From Bacillota bacterium (GTDB lineage: Bacteria; Bacillota; Clostridia; Peptostreptococcales; Anaerovoracaceae), in NCBI GenBank assembly GCA_030526355.1, contig JAUNDC010000010.1, forward strand, positions 1-64,000: a stretch of DNA of 64,000 bases. Direction: 5' to 3'. Below are positions 27,405 through 33,772 of this stretch, one piece after another; within the stretch, counting starts at the first letter, position 1; each line of letters starts with the position of its first letter. The position numbers and the translations under genes were made by a program. The notes below the pieces were generated by a model. The model did not search any database, had not been told where the DNA came from, and saw only the letters and a list, made by a program, of their open reading frames with translations.

Positions 27405-28020
27405 CTTCATCCTCCAGTATCTCAGACAGTATTACAACTCCGTGCTGTTCATCGTCACCGCTTCCAATATTCTGTTTACTTTCTTCCAGGGCAAGGCGTC
27501 TCTCCTCGATATCGAGTTTTCGTTTTTCTCTTTCCTCTCTGTTCTTCTGTTCCATTGTGAGGATATTATCCATGCTTCGCTTCATTTCCTCGACGAGCTT
27601 CAATGCCTGTGCAGCATCTTTAAGGGATTTCATATCGAACTTATTGAACACCTTTTCCTCAACCCACCAGCTTTCTTCTTTACCTTCTTTTTCTCTCATC
27701 TGAACCAGATGTCTCTGGAATTGTTCAGGGTCTCTGAGAGCAGATATAATCAGTTCGGATATAGCATTTGCAGCGGACAGTTCTTTCGCCAGCGCATTAG
27801 ACTGTTTAGTTGCCGCCTTGGACACCGCTTTCTGTGTCACCTTTTCCAGATACTCTTTACGATCTGCCACCCAACCTTCCTTCCTGCTCCGATCTGCAAC
27901 AGTTCGATAGCGGATTCCATGTTTTTCGGCCAGTTCTTTAAGGCTGAGTCTTGTGGTTACGTATTCTGTTTTAAGCTTAGTCCAATCATATCTCTCGCCG
28001 CCGTTTGGTTTCCCAGCCAT
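27397..28020 (-). CDS. terminase small subunit
   Basis: A 207-residue protein. Residues about 15-45 (WTKLKTEYVTTRLSLKELAEKHGIRYRTVADRSRKEGW) are a helix-turn-helix typical of TerS DNA-recognition domains. A long charged helix follows (about 130-195, QKNREEREKRKLDIEERRLALE), and the end is acidic. It lies directly before terL. The ATG at 28020 follows GGGAGG. It should bind the packaging site, for which the inverted repeats at 28323-28372 are a candidate. Confidence 0.85.
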   Translation of the reverse strand: MAGKPNGGERYDWTKLKTEYVTTRLSLKELAEKHGIRYRTVADRSRKEGWVADRKEYLEKVTQKAVSKAATKQSNALAKELSAANAISELIISALRDPEQFQRHLVQMREKEGKEESWWVEEKVFNKFDMKSLKDAAQALKLVEEMKRSMDNILTMEQKNREEREKRKLDIEERRLALEESKQNIGSGDDEQHGVVILSEILEDEDE

Positions 28021-28112
28021 AAAAAATAAGCCTCCCTTCCATATCATTTAAGATACAGAAAAGAGACTTTGTTTTTCTCCCCCTATATGTGATTATTATT
28101 TTTCTCTTCTTG

Positions 28113-28274
28113 CTATTTTGTTTTAGCAAGCTCTTTTCGTATGAGATCCTTAATTGCTCCCTGCTTGCTTTCTTGTTTTTCCAGCCAAGCGAGGATATCT
28201 GCGTCTGTCTTAACATTCAGTTTCATTTTAAACTGTTTTGTATTGGCTGCATCGTATCTTTCTTTAGCTCCCAT
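28113..28274 (-). CDS. 53-residue small protein, possible ribbon-helix-helix type
   Basis: A short gene starting MGAKERYDAANTKQFKMKLN and ending AIKDLIRKELAKTK. The pattern of one strand (TKQFKMKLN) followed by two helices (DADILAWLEKQ and GAIKDLIRKEL) is like a ribbon-helix-helix DNA-binding fold. AAGGTGAAGGC precedes the ATG. Its position just after three inverted repeats and before terS suggests that it may bind them, as repressor or packaging accessory. This is inference; sequence relatives are usually unnamed. Confidence 0.7.
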   Translation of the reverse strand: MGAKERYDAANTKQFKMKLNVKTDADILAWLEKQESKQGAIKDLIRKELAKTK

Positions 28275-28322
28275 TGCCTTCACCTTTTTTCTGTAAAATA
28301 TTGACTTTTTGAATTGATTGAT

Positions 28323-28372
28323 TTACAATTCATTTGTAACAGTTAATCAACTGTTGTCAGCCGTAAGGCTGT
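28323..28372. repeat. three abutting inverted repeats, candidate operator or packaging site
   Basis: TTACAA-5-TTGTAA (28323-28339), CAGTT-4-AACTG (28340-28353) and CAGCC-4-GGCTG (28358-28371) follow one another in the leader of the small DNA-binding-like gene, about 300 bases before terS. Confidence 0.6.
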
Positions 28373-28402
28373 GGATTGAAATAATAAGGGTATTAATGTA
28401 GT

Positions 28403-28424
28403 AAGGACTATTGATATAGTCCTT
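28403..28424. other. hairpin after the 95-residue late gene
   Basis: AAGGACTAT and ATAGTCCTT form a perfect 9-bp stem with a 4-base loop, just after the stop of the gene at 28432. On the minus strand it is not followed by a T-run, so it is more likely an RNA end-stabiliser or processing site than a terminator. Confidence 0.5.
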
Positions 28425-28431
28425 ATTTCAT

Positions 28432-28719
28432 TTATAGGTTTGGTTCCACATCGAACCTTTCACACATCTGATAATAACATTCAAGGCATCTAACTTCGAT
28501 TCCGCAACGTAAAGTGCGCAAGTCTTTTGGGTTATCCAAAGCCAATGTTGTAATGTTTCGTCCGTTATAATTCATTCTGTTATCAAAGTCGAGCATTCTG
28601 TATAAACGTCCACCGTAAAGATAAAATCGTTCTGTTCCTGCGTAAATCCCATTGTTATAAAAATCACCCTCTGCGACCTTTTCACCTTTAGACTTCAATA
28701 TTTCTCTGCTAATTTCCAT
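28432..28719 (-). CDS. late small protein of unknown function
   Basis: A 95-residue protein that I do not recognise. The sequence is beta-like in the middle (AGTERFYLYGGRLYRMLDFDNRMNYNGRN) with a C-terminal CGIEVRCLECYYQMCERF that has four cysteines in CX6CX2CX4C spacing. AAAGGAGAAAGGAA precedes the ATG. It is the second gene after the late promoter. Confidence 0.6.
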   Translation of the reverse strand: MEISREILKSKGEKVAEGDFYNNGIYAGTERFYLYGGRLYRMLDFDNRMNYNGRNITTLALDNPKDLRTLRCGIEVRCLECYYQMCERFDVEPNL

Positions 28720-28733
28720 TTCCTTTCTCCTTT

Positions 28734-29132
28734 CTACTTCAACAGCGCTTCTGCAAATTCTTTATAACTATAAATATCTCTGTGGTCAATCCACCAAGAC
28801 GCATCAGTTTTTTTATTAACATACTCCCAAAATGTATCATTAACATTTCTTTGTTCTGTCACCATCAGAATTAGCCTTGTTCTAATTTTGTTAGCCCAAG
28901 CAATCTGTTTTTCAGATCCGTTCAGCTCAACCATGTTAAACTGTTCAGTTTTTGCTGCTCTCTCAGCTTCTATCTTTTCGTGATAGCATTCTCCGCAAAG
29001 TCCGTTTGTTTTTTCAAAGCCGTTCATATATTCTTCCCAGCTATCGGCTTCCCTTCTGTTCATAAACTTCTTGCGGATTTCATATTCTTTACCACACTTT
29101 TCGCATATTCTTGTAACTGTTCCAACTGCCAT
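28734..29132 (-). CDS. zinc-finger-like first late gene, unknown function
   Basis: A 132-residue protein. CEKCGKEY at the start and CGECYHEK at about residue 38 form a four-cysteine zinc-binding unit. The C-terminal part has ELNGSEKQIAWANKIR and DASWWIDHRDIYSYKE, a stretch I associate with phage and plasmid proteins of unknown role. The ATG at 29132 is chosen over a start at 29252 because it follows the promoter at 29176-29204 and GGAAGG. It is the first gene of the late transcript. Confidence 0.65.
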   Translation of the reverse strand: MAVGTVTRICEKCGKEYEIRKKFMNRREADSWEEYMNGFEKTNGLCGECYHEKIEAERAAKTEQFNMVELNGSEKQIAWANKIRTRLILMVTEQRNVNDTFWEYVNKKTDASWWIDHRDIYSYKEFAEALLK

Positions 29133-29175
29133 TTCCTTACCTTCCCTTTCTTTCTCTCCCCCTCTTGATGATATT

Positions 29176-29204
29176 ATTATACATCGGTGTACACCCATAG
29201 TCAA
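29176..29204 (-). promoter_or_regulatory. late promoter with palindrome in the spacer
   Basis: On the minus strand TTGACT, a 17-base spacer and TATAAT form a near-consensus sigma-A promoter. The spacer contains the perfect 10-bp palindrome GGTGTACACC (29186-29195), a likely operator. It lies 44 bases before the first late gene and just after the early terminator. Confidence 0.85.
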
Positions 29205-29232
29205 GGGGGTTTTTAAAAAAATTTTACTTTTC

Positions 29233-29259
29233 AAAAAAAGAGAGTGTTGCACACTCTCT
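29233..29259 (-). terminator. terminator of the early operon
   Basis: On the minus strand AGAGAGTGT and ACACTCTCT form a 9-bp stem with a 3-base loop, followed by seven T residues. It is a strong terminator between the last early gene and the late promoter. Confidence 0.88.
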
Positions 29260-29281
29260 AGTTGTAAGTAATATTATCTTT

Positions 29282-29659
29282 TTATTTTCTCAACTCCTGT
29301 TTTAATCTTTCGCTATCGTCCCTCGCACATTCCGCCCAGTAGGTTCTATAGTCAATTCCTGTGCGATTGTGAACCGTGTCTGCTATTTCGTCAATGTGGA
29401 TAACTTTTCTTTGGTCTACGTGACCTTTGTAGACTTCTACACGCTTGATTGCCTTATCAAGAAATTCATCTTTCTTCTTTTTGCTTTTGAAGTAGTCTCT
29501 CCATTTCAAATCTGCCGTATCATAAAATGATGCTATAACAATGAGGAATGCTCTTTTCATTACGAACTCTTGAATTTCTGCCTTAAATTTTCTGTATTCC
29601 TGCATTGTCATTTTTATAAGGCTGTTATCTTTCTTTTTCTTTGCTCTAGGTATTGCCAT
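29282..29659 (-). CDS. basic phage protein at the early/late border, candidate late regulator
   Basis: A 125-residue basic protein of unknown family, starting MAIPRAKKKKDNSLIK. It is helical, with a lysine cluster (FKSKKKKDEFLDKA) and a possible C-terminal helix-turn-helix (HIDEIADTVHNRTGIDYRTYW). It is the last gene of the early operon, immediately before the early terminator and the late promoter. That is the usual position of late activators or antiterminators of the Q/ArpU kind. The regulatory role is inferred from position alone. Confidence 0.55.
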   Translation of the reverse strand: MAIPRAKKKKDNSLIKMTMQEYRKFKAEIQEFVMKRAFLIVIASFYDTADLKWRDYFKSKKKKDEFLDKAIKRVEVYKGHVDQRKVIHIDEIADTVHNRTGIDYRTYWAECARDDSERLKQELRK

Positions 29660-30162
29660 TATTTATTCTCCTCGTACCGTTCAGGTAGTGGCATCCATGC
29701 TGTAACTTTCCAGTAACTTCTACTTCCAGTCAAATTCCACTTTTTCATTCTCTTCATCCATTTTGCAAAAGTAACATGGACGATACAGTTTTCAATAGCA
29801 TTCACAATATATGTTCCGCTCTCTTCTGGCAGTCCCTCTGATACTGGTATCCACTCATTGCTTTTATTCAATCCGTCTTTATAACCTTTTTCATACTGCC
29901 GCCTGTCATAATTTAATGCTTTTATAAGTTCGTCTTTATCAACATCAATTCCATATCTAGCTACAGCTTTCATTATTTCGCCTTCAAGCCGCATTTTCGT
30001 TTCGCTTTGCATTATTGTTATTGGCGACATGTACATGTTTTCAACTTTCGGCTGACTTTCTATCCACCTTTCAAAATCCTCATCGCCAAAACAGTTTGCA
30101 CAATCTACGCTTCTACATATATCGCATAAGTCCCCTCGATTCAGCTTCTTTTCATCAATCAT
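29659..30162 (-). CDS. DUF551-containing protein
   Basis: A 167-residue protein. The C-terminal 65 residues match DUF551 (WIPVSEGLPEESGTYIV, ending VTAWMPLPERYEE). The N-terminus has a cysteine-rich unit, CDICRSVDCANC, that could bind zinc. DUF551 proteins are frequent in phage accessory regions and have no known function. It overlaps its neighbours by one and four bases, so translation is coupled. Confidence 0.75.
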   Translation of the reverse strand: MIDEKKLNRGDLCDICRSVDCANCFGDEDFERWIESQPKVENMYMSPITIMQSETKMRLEGEIMKAVARYGIDVDKDELIKALNYDRRQYEKGYKDGLNKSNEWIPVSEGLPEESGTYIVNAIENCIVHVTFAKWMKRMKKWNLTGSRSYWKVTAWMPLPERYEENK

Positions 30163-30428
30163 TCTTCTTCACTCCAATCTATCGCCTGTCCACAGTCAGG
30201 GCAAAACTTTTCCCAAAACATAACAATTCTACAGCTATTCTTAGTTTCACATGACGGACATACATTCTTATTATCCCTATATTCATATTTGCTTACTGGC
30301 TTTATCGGCACCTGCTTTTCCAGTGCTTCAATAGCCGTTTCAAACGCAGCTGCATAGTCCATTGGATAATTCCACTCAACCTCTGCAATGGCTATTTTGA
30401 TAGTCTCTATTGCTTCTTCAGGCTTCAT
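30159..30428 (-). CDS. zinc-ribbon accessory protein
   Basis: An 89-residue protein. Residues about 1-40 are helical (MKPEEAIETIKIAIAEVEW); the C-terminal half has CPSCETKNSC and FCPDCG, a zinc ribbon. The start at 30428 is chosen because GGAG lies eight bases upstream, while the earlier in-frame ATG at 30434 is only two bases from it. Function is unknown; it belongs to the small accessory cluster. Confidence 0.65.
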   Translation of the reverse strand: MKPEEAIETIKIAIAEVEWNYPMDYAAAFETAIEALEKQVPIKPVSKYEYRDNKNVCPSCETKNSCRIVMFWEKFCPDCGQAIDWSEEE

Positions 30429-30684
30429 CTTCATCACTCCAATCTCTGCAACAGTTATCACCGCTCATTACGCAACTATGTTCAAGGCAATAAATCATAT
30501 GATTGTTTGGTACACAGTCAGCGTGTCGGCAATTTTCACAGTTCTGCATCTGCTTTCCTAATGCTTCAATAGCACTATCTAGAGCTTCAACGTCTTTTGC
30601 CCATACACTCTCCTCGTCCTCCCTAAAATCCTCGCAATGGCTCTTTAAGGATTTAAGCTGTTCAATAATCTCTTTATTTGTCAT
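30418..30684 (-). CDS. cysteine-rich small protein
   Basis: An 88-residue protein with a helical start (TNKEIIEQLKSLKSHCEDF) and a cysteine-rich end (CENCRHADC, CLEHSCV, CCRDW), likely metal-binding. AGAGGTGAGTAGGA precedes the ATG, the same initiation cassette as several neighbours. Function is unknown. Confidence 0.65.
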   Translation of the reverse strand: MTNKEIIEQLKSLKSHCEDFREDEESVWAKDVEALDSAIEALGKQMQNCENCRHADCVPNNHMIYCLEHSCVMSGDNCCRDWSDEDEA

Positions 30685-30686
30685 TC

Positions 30687-30869
30687 CTACTCACCTCTCA
30701 TATCTTTTGAATCTGCTAATACTGCCCTGCTGCAGAAGTCATTCTCAGTAACATTCCCGCCGTATTCATTGCAAAAGCACTTATTGTTCTGTTTCATATG
30801 TTCATAGTTTTTGCATTTACAGCATCTAACCACTTCTGCAACATCATGTTTATCAATTAATTCTGCCAT
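30687..30869 (-). CDS. cysteine-rich small protein
   Basis: A 60-residue protein with CCKCKNYEH, CFCNEYGG and FCSRA, a pattern common in clostridial prophages and probably zinc-binding. It carries the AGGTGAGTAGGG initiation cassette. Function is unknown. Confidence 0.65.
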   Translation of the reverse strand: MAELIDKHDVAEVVRCCKCKNYEHMKQNNKCFCNEYGGNVTENDFCSRAVLADSKDMRGE

Positions 30870-30871
30870 CC

Positions 30872-31105
30872 CTACTCACCTGCCATTCGTCTAAACTCAT
30901 CGACTAAGTCGATTGCTTCAAACGGATTTTTAGCATATACAAGGCTGACTATTCCCGAATCCTTGTGCTCTACTGAATATAACCCTCGCTGATGATAGAA
31001 AGCCATGTATCCGTTTTTATGTGCAGTGCCGCTACATTCGGAATAATCCTCGCCCATTAATTTATGTAGTCCTTCCTGCATTGTATTTATGTTAATTTCA
31101 TTCAT
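30872..31105 (-). CDS. small phage protein, unknown function
   Basis: A 77-residue protein with alternating strand-like stretches (GLYSVEHKDSGIVSLVYAKNPFEAIDLVDEF) and one cysteine; no zinc motif. It carries the AGGTGAGCAGGA initiation cassette. Function is unknown. Confidence 0.6.
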   Translation of the reverse strand: MNEININTMQEGLHKLMGEDYSECSGTAHKNGYMAFYHQRGLYSVEHKDSGIVSLVYAKNPFEAIDLVDEFRRMAGE

Positions 31106-31122
31106 TCCTGCTCACCTGCCTG

Positions 31123-31311
31123 TTAATATTTTGGAAATATGTCGCAAAACTCAAACCAGCTACATTCTTCTGCTTCTTTCTTACTGTCTTTAACTTTGTG
31201 GTCAAAATATGCAAAATCTTCTACATTACAATTGCACCAACTATTTGGGTCAGAGCAAGTAGCATATTCGCAATAATGGCAATCAACTATAACATCTTCA
31301 TTTCTACACAT
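31123..31311 (-). CDS. cysteine-rich small protein
   Basis: A 62-residue protein starting MCRNEDVIVDCHYCEYATC, with seven cysteines in all. The ATG at 31311 follows AGGTGAGCAGT and overlaps the end of the Lar-like gene by eight bases; an upstream start at 31368 has no support. Likely metal-binding, function unknown. Confidence 0.6.
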   Translation of the reverse strand: MCRNEDVIVDCHYCEYATCSDPNSWCNCNVEDFAYFDHKVKDSKKEAEECSWFEFCDIFPKY

Positions 31312-31537
31312 ACTGCTCACCTGCCCTTCTATTCCATGTTTCAATAAGTGTTTTTTCATCATTAGCAATCATTTCGCTTTTATTATTAATGCCGTTCATC
31401 TGCACAAAAAAACATTCAGGTTTGTGTCTGACTGTCAGCCGATGCACCCCATACGGATTACGAAACTCTATCCATGCTTCCCATTCGATTTTCGCTTCAC
31501 CCCCGCAAAACGGACACGGTTTTAATTTATCAGTCAT
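31304..31537 (-). CDS. Lar-family restriction alleviation-like protein
   Basis: A 77-residue protein: MTDKLKPCPFCGGEAKIEW and the ending TLIETWNRRAG are the marks of the Lar family. The classic Rac-prophage Lar relieves type I restriction by modulating the host modification enzyme. Most phage relatives are known only by this short zinc-ribbon plus ETWN-R motif, so the activity here is a family-level guess. The ATG at 31537 follows AGGAAGGCGG and overlaps the preceding stop. Confidence 0.78.
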   Translation of the reverse strand: MTDKLKPCPFCGGEAKIEWEAWIEFRNPYGVHRLTVRHKPECFFVQMNGINNKSEMIANDEKTLIETWNRRAGEQYV

Positions 31538-31689
31538 TTTGCACCGCCTTCCTGCTTTGCAGGTCTTCTGATTCTTCCGCACTCTTCGCACACATATTCG
31601 CCATACGATTCTTTGTATAGCATTTCAGAGCCGCAACATTTATACTTTTTCGGCAAGTTTTTACGAGCCATTTTTCGTTTATAGTTCAT
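31534..31689 (-). CDS. 51-residue zinc-ribbon protein
   Basis: A short basic protein starting MNYKRKMARKNLPKKY, with CC and CEEC cysteine pairs and the end RRPAKQEGGAK. The ATG at 31689 follows AGAGGTGCGG. The TGA stop overlaps the ATG of the Lar-like gene. Function is unknown; nucleic-acid binding is plausible from charge and zinc ribbon. Confidence 0.65.
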   Translation of the reverse strand: MNYKRKMARKNLPKKYKCCGSEMLYKESYGEYVCEECGRIRRPAKQEGGAK

Positions 31690-31704
31690 TCCGCACCTCT
31701 TTCC

Positions 31705-31902
31705 TTATCTCGGAACTGTAAGCATCAACCATTTCCACTTATTTTCCATTTCTTCTTCGGTGTCAAATTTAAGAACGACCCCGTCTTCGCCAACGGTATT
31801 TAAAAAGATAGCAAAGCAATTGTACATTGTGCTGTACCCTTTGCGTATTATTGCTATGTGATTAAAATTAACCATTTCATTGTCAGTTATTTCAATAAAC
31901 AT
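31705..31902 (-). CDS. small phage protein, unknown function
   Basis: A 65-residue protein (MFIEITDNEMVNFNHIAIIRKG), mostly beta-like, with no cysteine pair. The ATG overlaps the preceding stop region by one base. Function is unknown. Confidence 0.55.
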   Translation of the reverse strand: MFIEITDNEMVNFNHIAIIRKGYSTMYNCFAIFLNTVGEDGVVLKFDTEEEMENKWKWLMLTVPR

Positions 31903-32279
31903 TATTCCGCACCCTCCATTTCCTTTAACTTGGCTTCGGCTGCTTCTTTTGTATAAAATATTTCTGATTCTCTCGTCAGATATTTTAAATTATATTTACC
32001 TGGTGCAATATATGCGGTTCTGTGTGGGCATACACTACAAGGGTCTTTTGGTAGTATATTTCTCGCGTCATCACAATACTCTTTTTTCCACGGACTTGGA
32101 CAATGCTTATTAATCACATACACCGTATCCCCCACAGCACACGGCAGCTCTATCAGTCTGCCCTGTTCTTCTAGGTCTTCATAGTGGGCGAGTTTATTAG
32201 TACATCGTTCATATCCATTATTCCTTATATCTACTCTTGGGATTGCTTGGTCGTCTATCCACTGTGTTAATCTACTCAT
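31902..32279 (-). CDS. phage accessory protein with conserved N-terminal LTQWIDDQAI motif
   Basis: A 125-residue protein. The opening MSRLTQWIDDQAIPRV followed by NKLAHYEDLEEQGRLIELPCAVGDTVY is a combination common in clostridial prophages and of unknown function. The middle has CDDARNILPKDPCSVCPH, a likely metal site. AGGAGGAAAGCG precedes the ATG at 32279. Confidence 0.7.
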   Translation of the reverse strand: MSRLTQWIDDQAIPRVDIRNNGYERCTNKLAHYEDLEEQGRLIELPCAVGDTVYVINKHCPSPWKKEYCDDARNILPKDPCSVCPHRTAYIAPGKYNLKYLTRESEIFYTKEAAEAKLKEMEGAE

Positions 32280-32533
32280 CGCTTTCCTCCTAATAACTTG
32301 TCCAGACAAACATTATAGCCACAATTCCAAGCAAACTGATAACTCGAGTCGTTATCTGTCTTCTTTTCCGGCATTGGCTTTATCGGACACCTCGGATTCA
32401 TCTTTTTAATCCTAGCGTAAATACCAACGCACTCCCCTGCAAACGGGCACCAGTCCACATCATCATGCATCTCGCAGTCAAAGCAGCTATCAGGTACCCG
32501 GTCGACTTTGGTTATTATTATTCCTTCAGGCAT
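32276..32533 (-). CDS. cysteine-rich accessory protein
   Basis: An 85-residue protein with CFDCEMHDDVDWCPFAGEC, a motif frequent in phage accessory regions, followed by a polar C-terminus. AGGAGGAGTAAG precedes the ATG, and the gene end overlaps the next start by four bases. Function is unknown. Confidence 0.62.
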   Translation of the reverse strand: MPEGIIITKVDRVPDSCFDCEMHDDVDWCPFAGECVGIYARIKKMNPRCPIKPMPEKKTDNDSSYQFAWNCGYNVCLDKLLGGKR

Positions 32534-32543
32534 CTTACTCCTC

Positions 32544-32843
32544 CTAAAGAATATTAATCGGACATTTTATCGTCCAATCGGATTTATCGCATTCATCTTG
32601 TTTGCTGCAAAAGCCATTACAGAATTCTGCCTTTGCTATCTCTATCAGGTCTGTAGCAGTAGCATGTCCTTCTGCCGCATCAGCTCTCTTGATCCGCTGC
32701 TTTATCTCCTCGTTTGTTGCCATATGCTCAACTTCATCAATAACTTTCTGCAGCAGTGCAGGTTCTTTAAGCCCGGTATATGCGCTTGAATCACTCTGCC
32801 ACTTCTGCAGGATTGTTACTAGATCCTTGCTTTCTATTTTCAT
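32544..32843 (-). CDS. helical accessory protein with C-terminal cysteines
   Basis: A 99-residue protein with a long helical region (MKIESKDLVTILQKWQ to KRADAAEGHATATDLIEIAKAEFC) and an end with FCSKQDECDKSDWTIKCP. The ATG at 32843 is chosen because GGAGG lies nine bases upstream. It overlaps the 3' end of the 227-residue gene by 53 bases. Function is unknown. Confidence 0.55.
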   Translation of the reverse strand: MKIESKDLVTILQKWQSDSSAYTGLKEPALLQKVIDEVEHMATNEEIKQRIKRADAAEGHATATDLIEIAKAEFCNGFCSKQDECDKSDWTIKCPINIL

Positions 32844-33474
32844 TTTCACTTACCTCCTCAATAATAACTCTCCACTTAAGCCCGATATCCTTACCATTAG
32901 CATCCTTACCGATTTCATCTGCTATAATCTTGTATTTATGTTTCTTCCCCCATTCGCTCATAGCGACTTCATCCAAAACCCCTCCGGAATAGTTTGCCAT
33001 AAGATAAGCCAATCTACCTTCGTAAGCGTCCATCATAGATGCTTTATAGAGTTCAAGCCCCTGAATCTGTTCCCTGAGCTCGCTGTTATCCCTGGAAACC
33101 TTTATGCTGTAGCTCTCCATCCGCTGGAACTTTCCTCTGAGTTCTTTAATCTCAGCATCTTTCCTCTTCTCGCGCTTTTCAGATCTGCCAAGCATTGATA
33201 TAAGTCTTCGCTGTTCTTTCTCCAGAGCTTTATTTTTCTGACGTAATCGTTCAACACTATTCATTTCTTCATCACCTCTTTCAATTTTCCTGTAAAGATT
33301 GTTCAGGTCCTGCGCATAAGGGCAGCTCTCCCAATCTTTATCGCAATAATCATCCATCCATCGCACCTTTTGTGCCGGCCATCTAAATCTCCTGAATGTA
33401 TCTTCGCACGATATGGACAGATTCTTCTCGTCTCTGTAATACGGGCACAATGTTATTCGTCCATTGTTTGGCAT
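32791..33474 (-). CDS. zinc-binding plus coiled-coil phage protein
   Basis: A 227-residue protein. Residues about 8-55 (CPYYRDEKNLSISCE and CPYAQDLNNLY) form the N-terminal cysteine module seen in many clostridial phage proteins near replication genes. Residues about 70-150 are a strong coiled coil (RLRQKNKALEKEQRRLISML). The C-terminus is polar. It is the first gene after the iteron-like region, on the side away from the helicase, and may be a replication accessory; that link is positional only. Confidence 0.65.
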   Translation of the reverse strand: MPNNGRITLCPYYRDEKNLSISCEDTFRRFRWPAQKVRWMDDYCDKDWESCPYAQDLNNLYRKIERGDEEMNSVERLRQKNKALEKEQRRLISMLGRSEKREKRKDAEIKELRGKFQRMESYSIKVSRDNSELREQIQGLELYKASMMDAYEGRLAYLMANYSGGVLDEVAMSEWGKKHKYKIIADEIGKDANGKDIGLKWRVIIEEVSENENRKQGSSNNPAEVAE

Positions 33475-33497
33475 TAATCTCCATCACCTTCCCTTTT

Positions 33498-33765
33498 GTC
33501 CGTACTGTCTGAACATAGTCCGTACATGTTGTTAGGACAGCAAACGCATTGAAATTTCAACGTTTTTACATGGTGTCCGAACTGCCGAACCACTTTTAAA
33601 AACTATATAGCAAGTTGAAAATATATATATTTCCATTTTTTACCCTACATACACATTCTATATAAGATGTTATTACAACGGCAAAAAGTGCGGACAAAAT
33701 GCAAAACTCTACAATCAAGTATTTTCAACGCGTTAAAGGATTTTTGAGTGTCCATACGTCCGTAC
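33498..33765. repeat. iteron-like GTCCRTAC repeats, candidate phage origin
   Basis: A 298-bp gap before the helicase gene. Exact GTCCGTAC occurs at 33498, 33518 and 33758. One-base variants occur at 33575 (GTCCGAAC), 33750 (GTCCATAC, directly abutting the copy at 33758) and, on the other strand, 33689-33696. The gap also holds the palindrome TTGAAATTTCAA (33549-33560), AACGCGTT (33727-33734) and an A/T-rich stretch near 33600-33660. These are features of an origin or a repressor-binding array. Confidence 0.5.
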
Positions 33766-33772
33766 ATAATTA

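Noticed and set aside
27986..28216. A 76-residue minus-strand open frame
   Set aside because: It is out of frame with both terS and the 53-residue gene, has no ribosome site and overlaps both.
33498..33765. A CRISPR array
   Set aside because: The repeats are 8 bp, unevenly spaced and on both strands; no cas genes are present.
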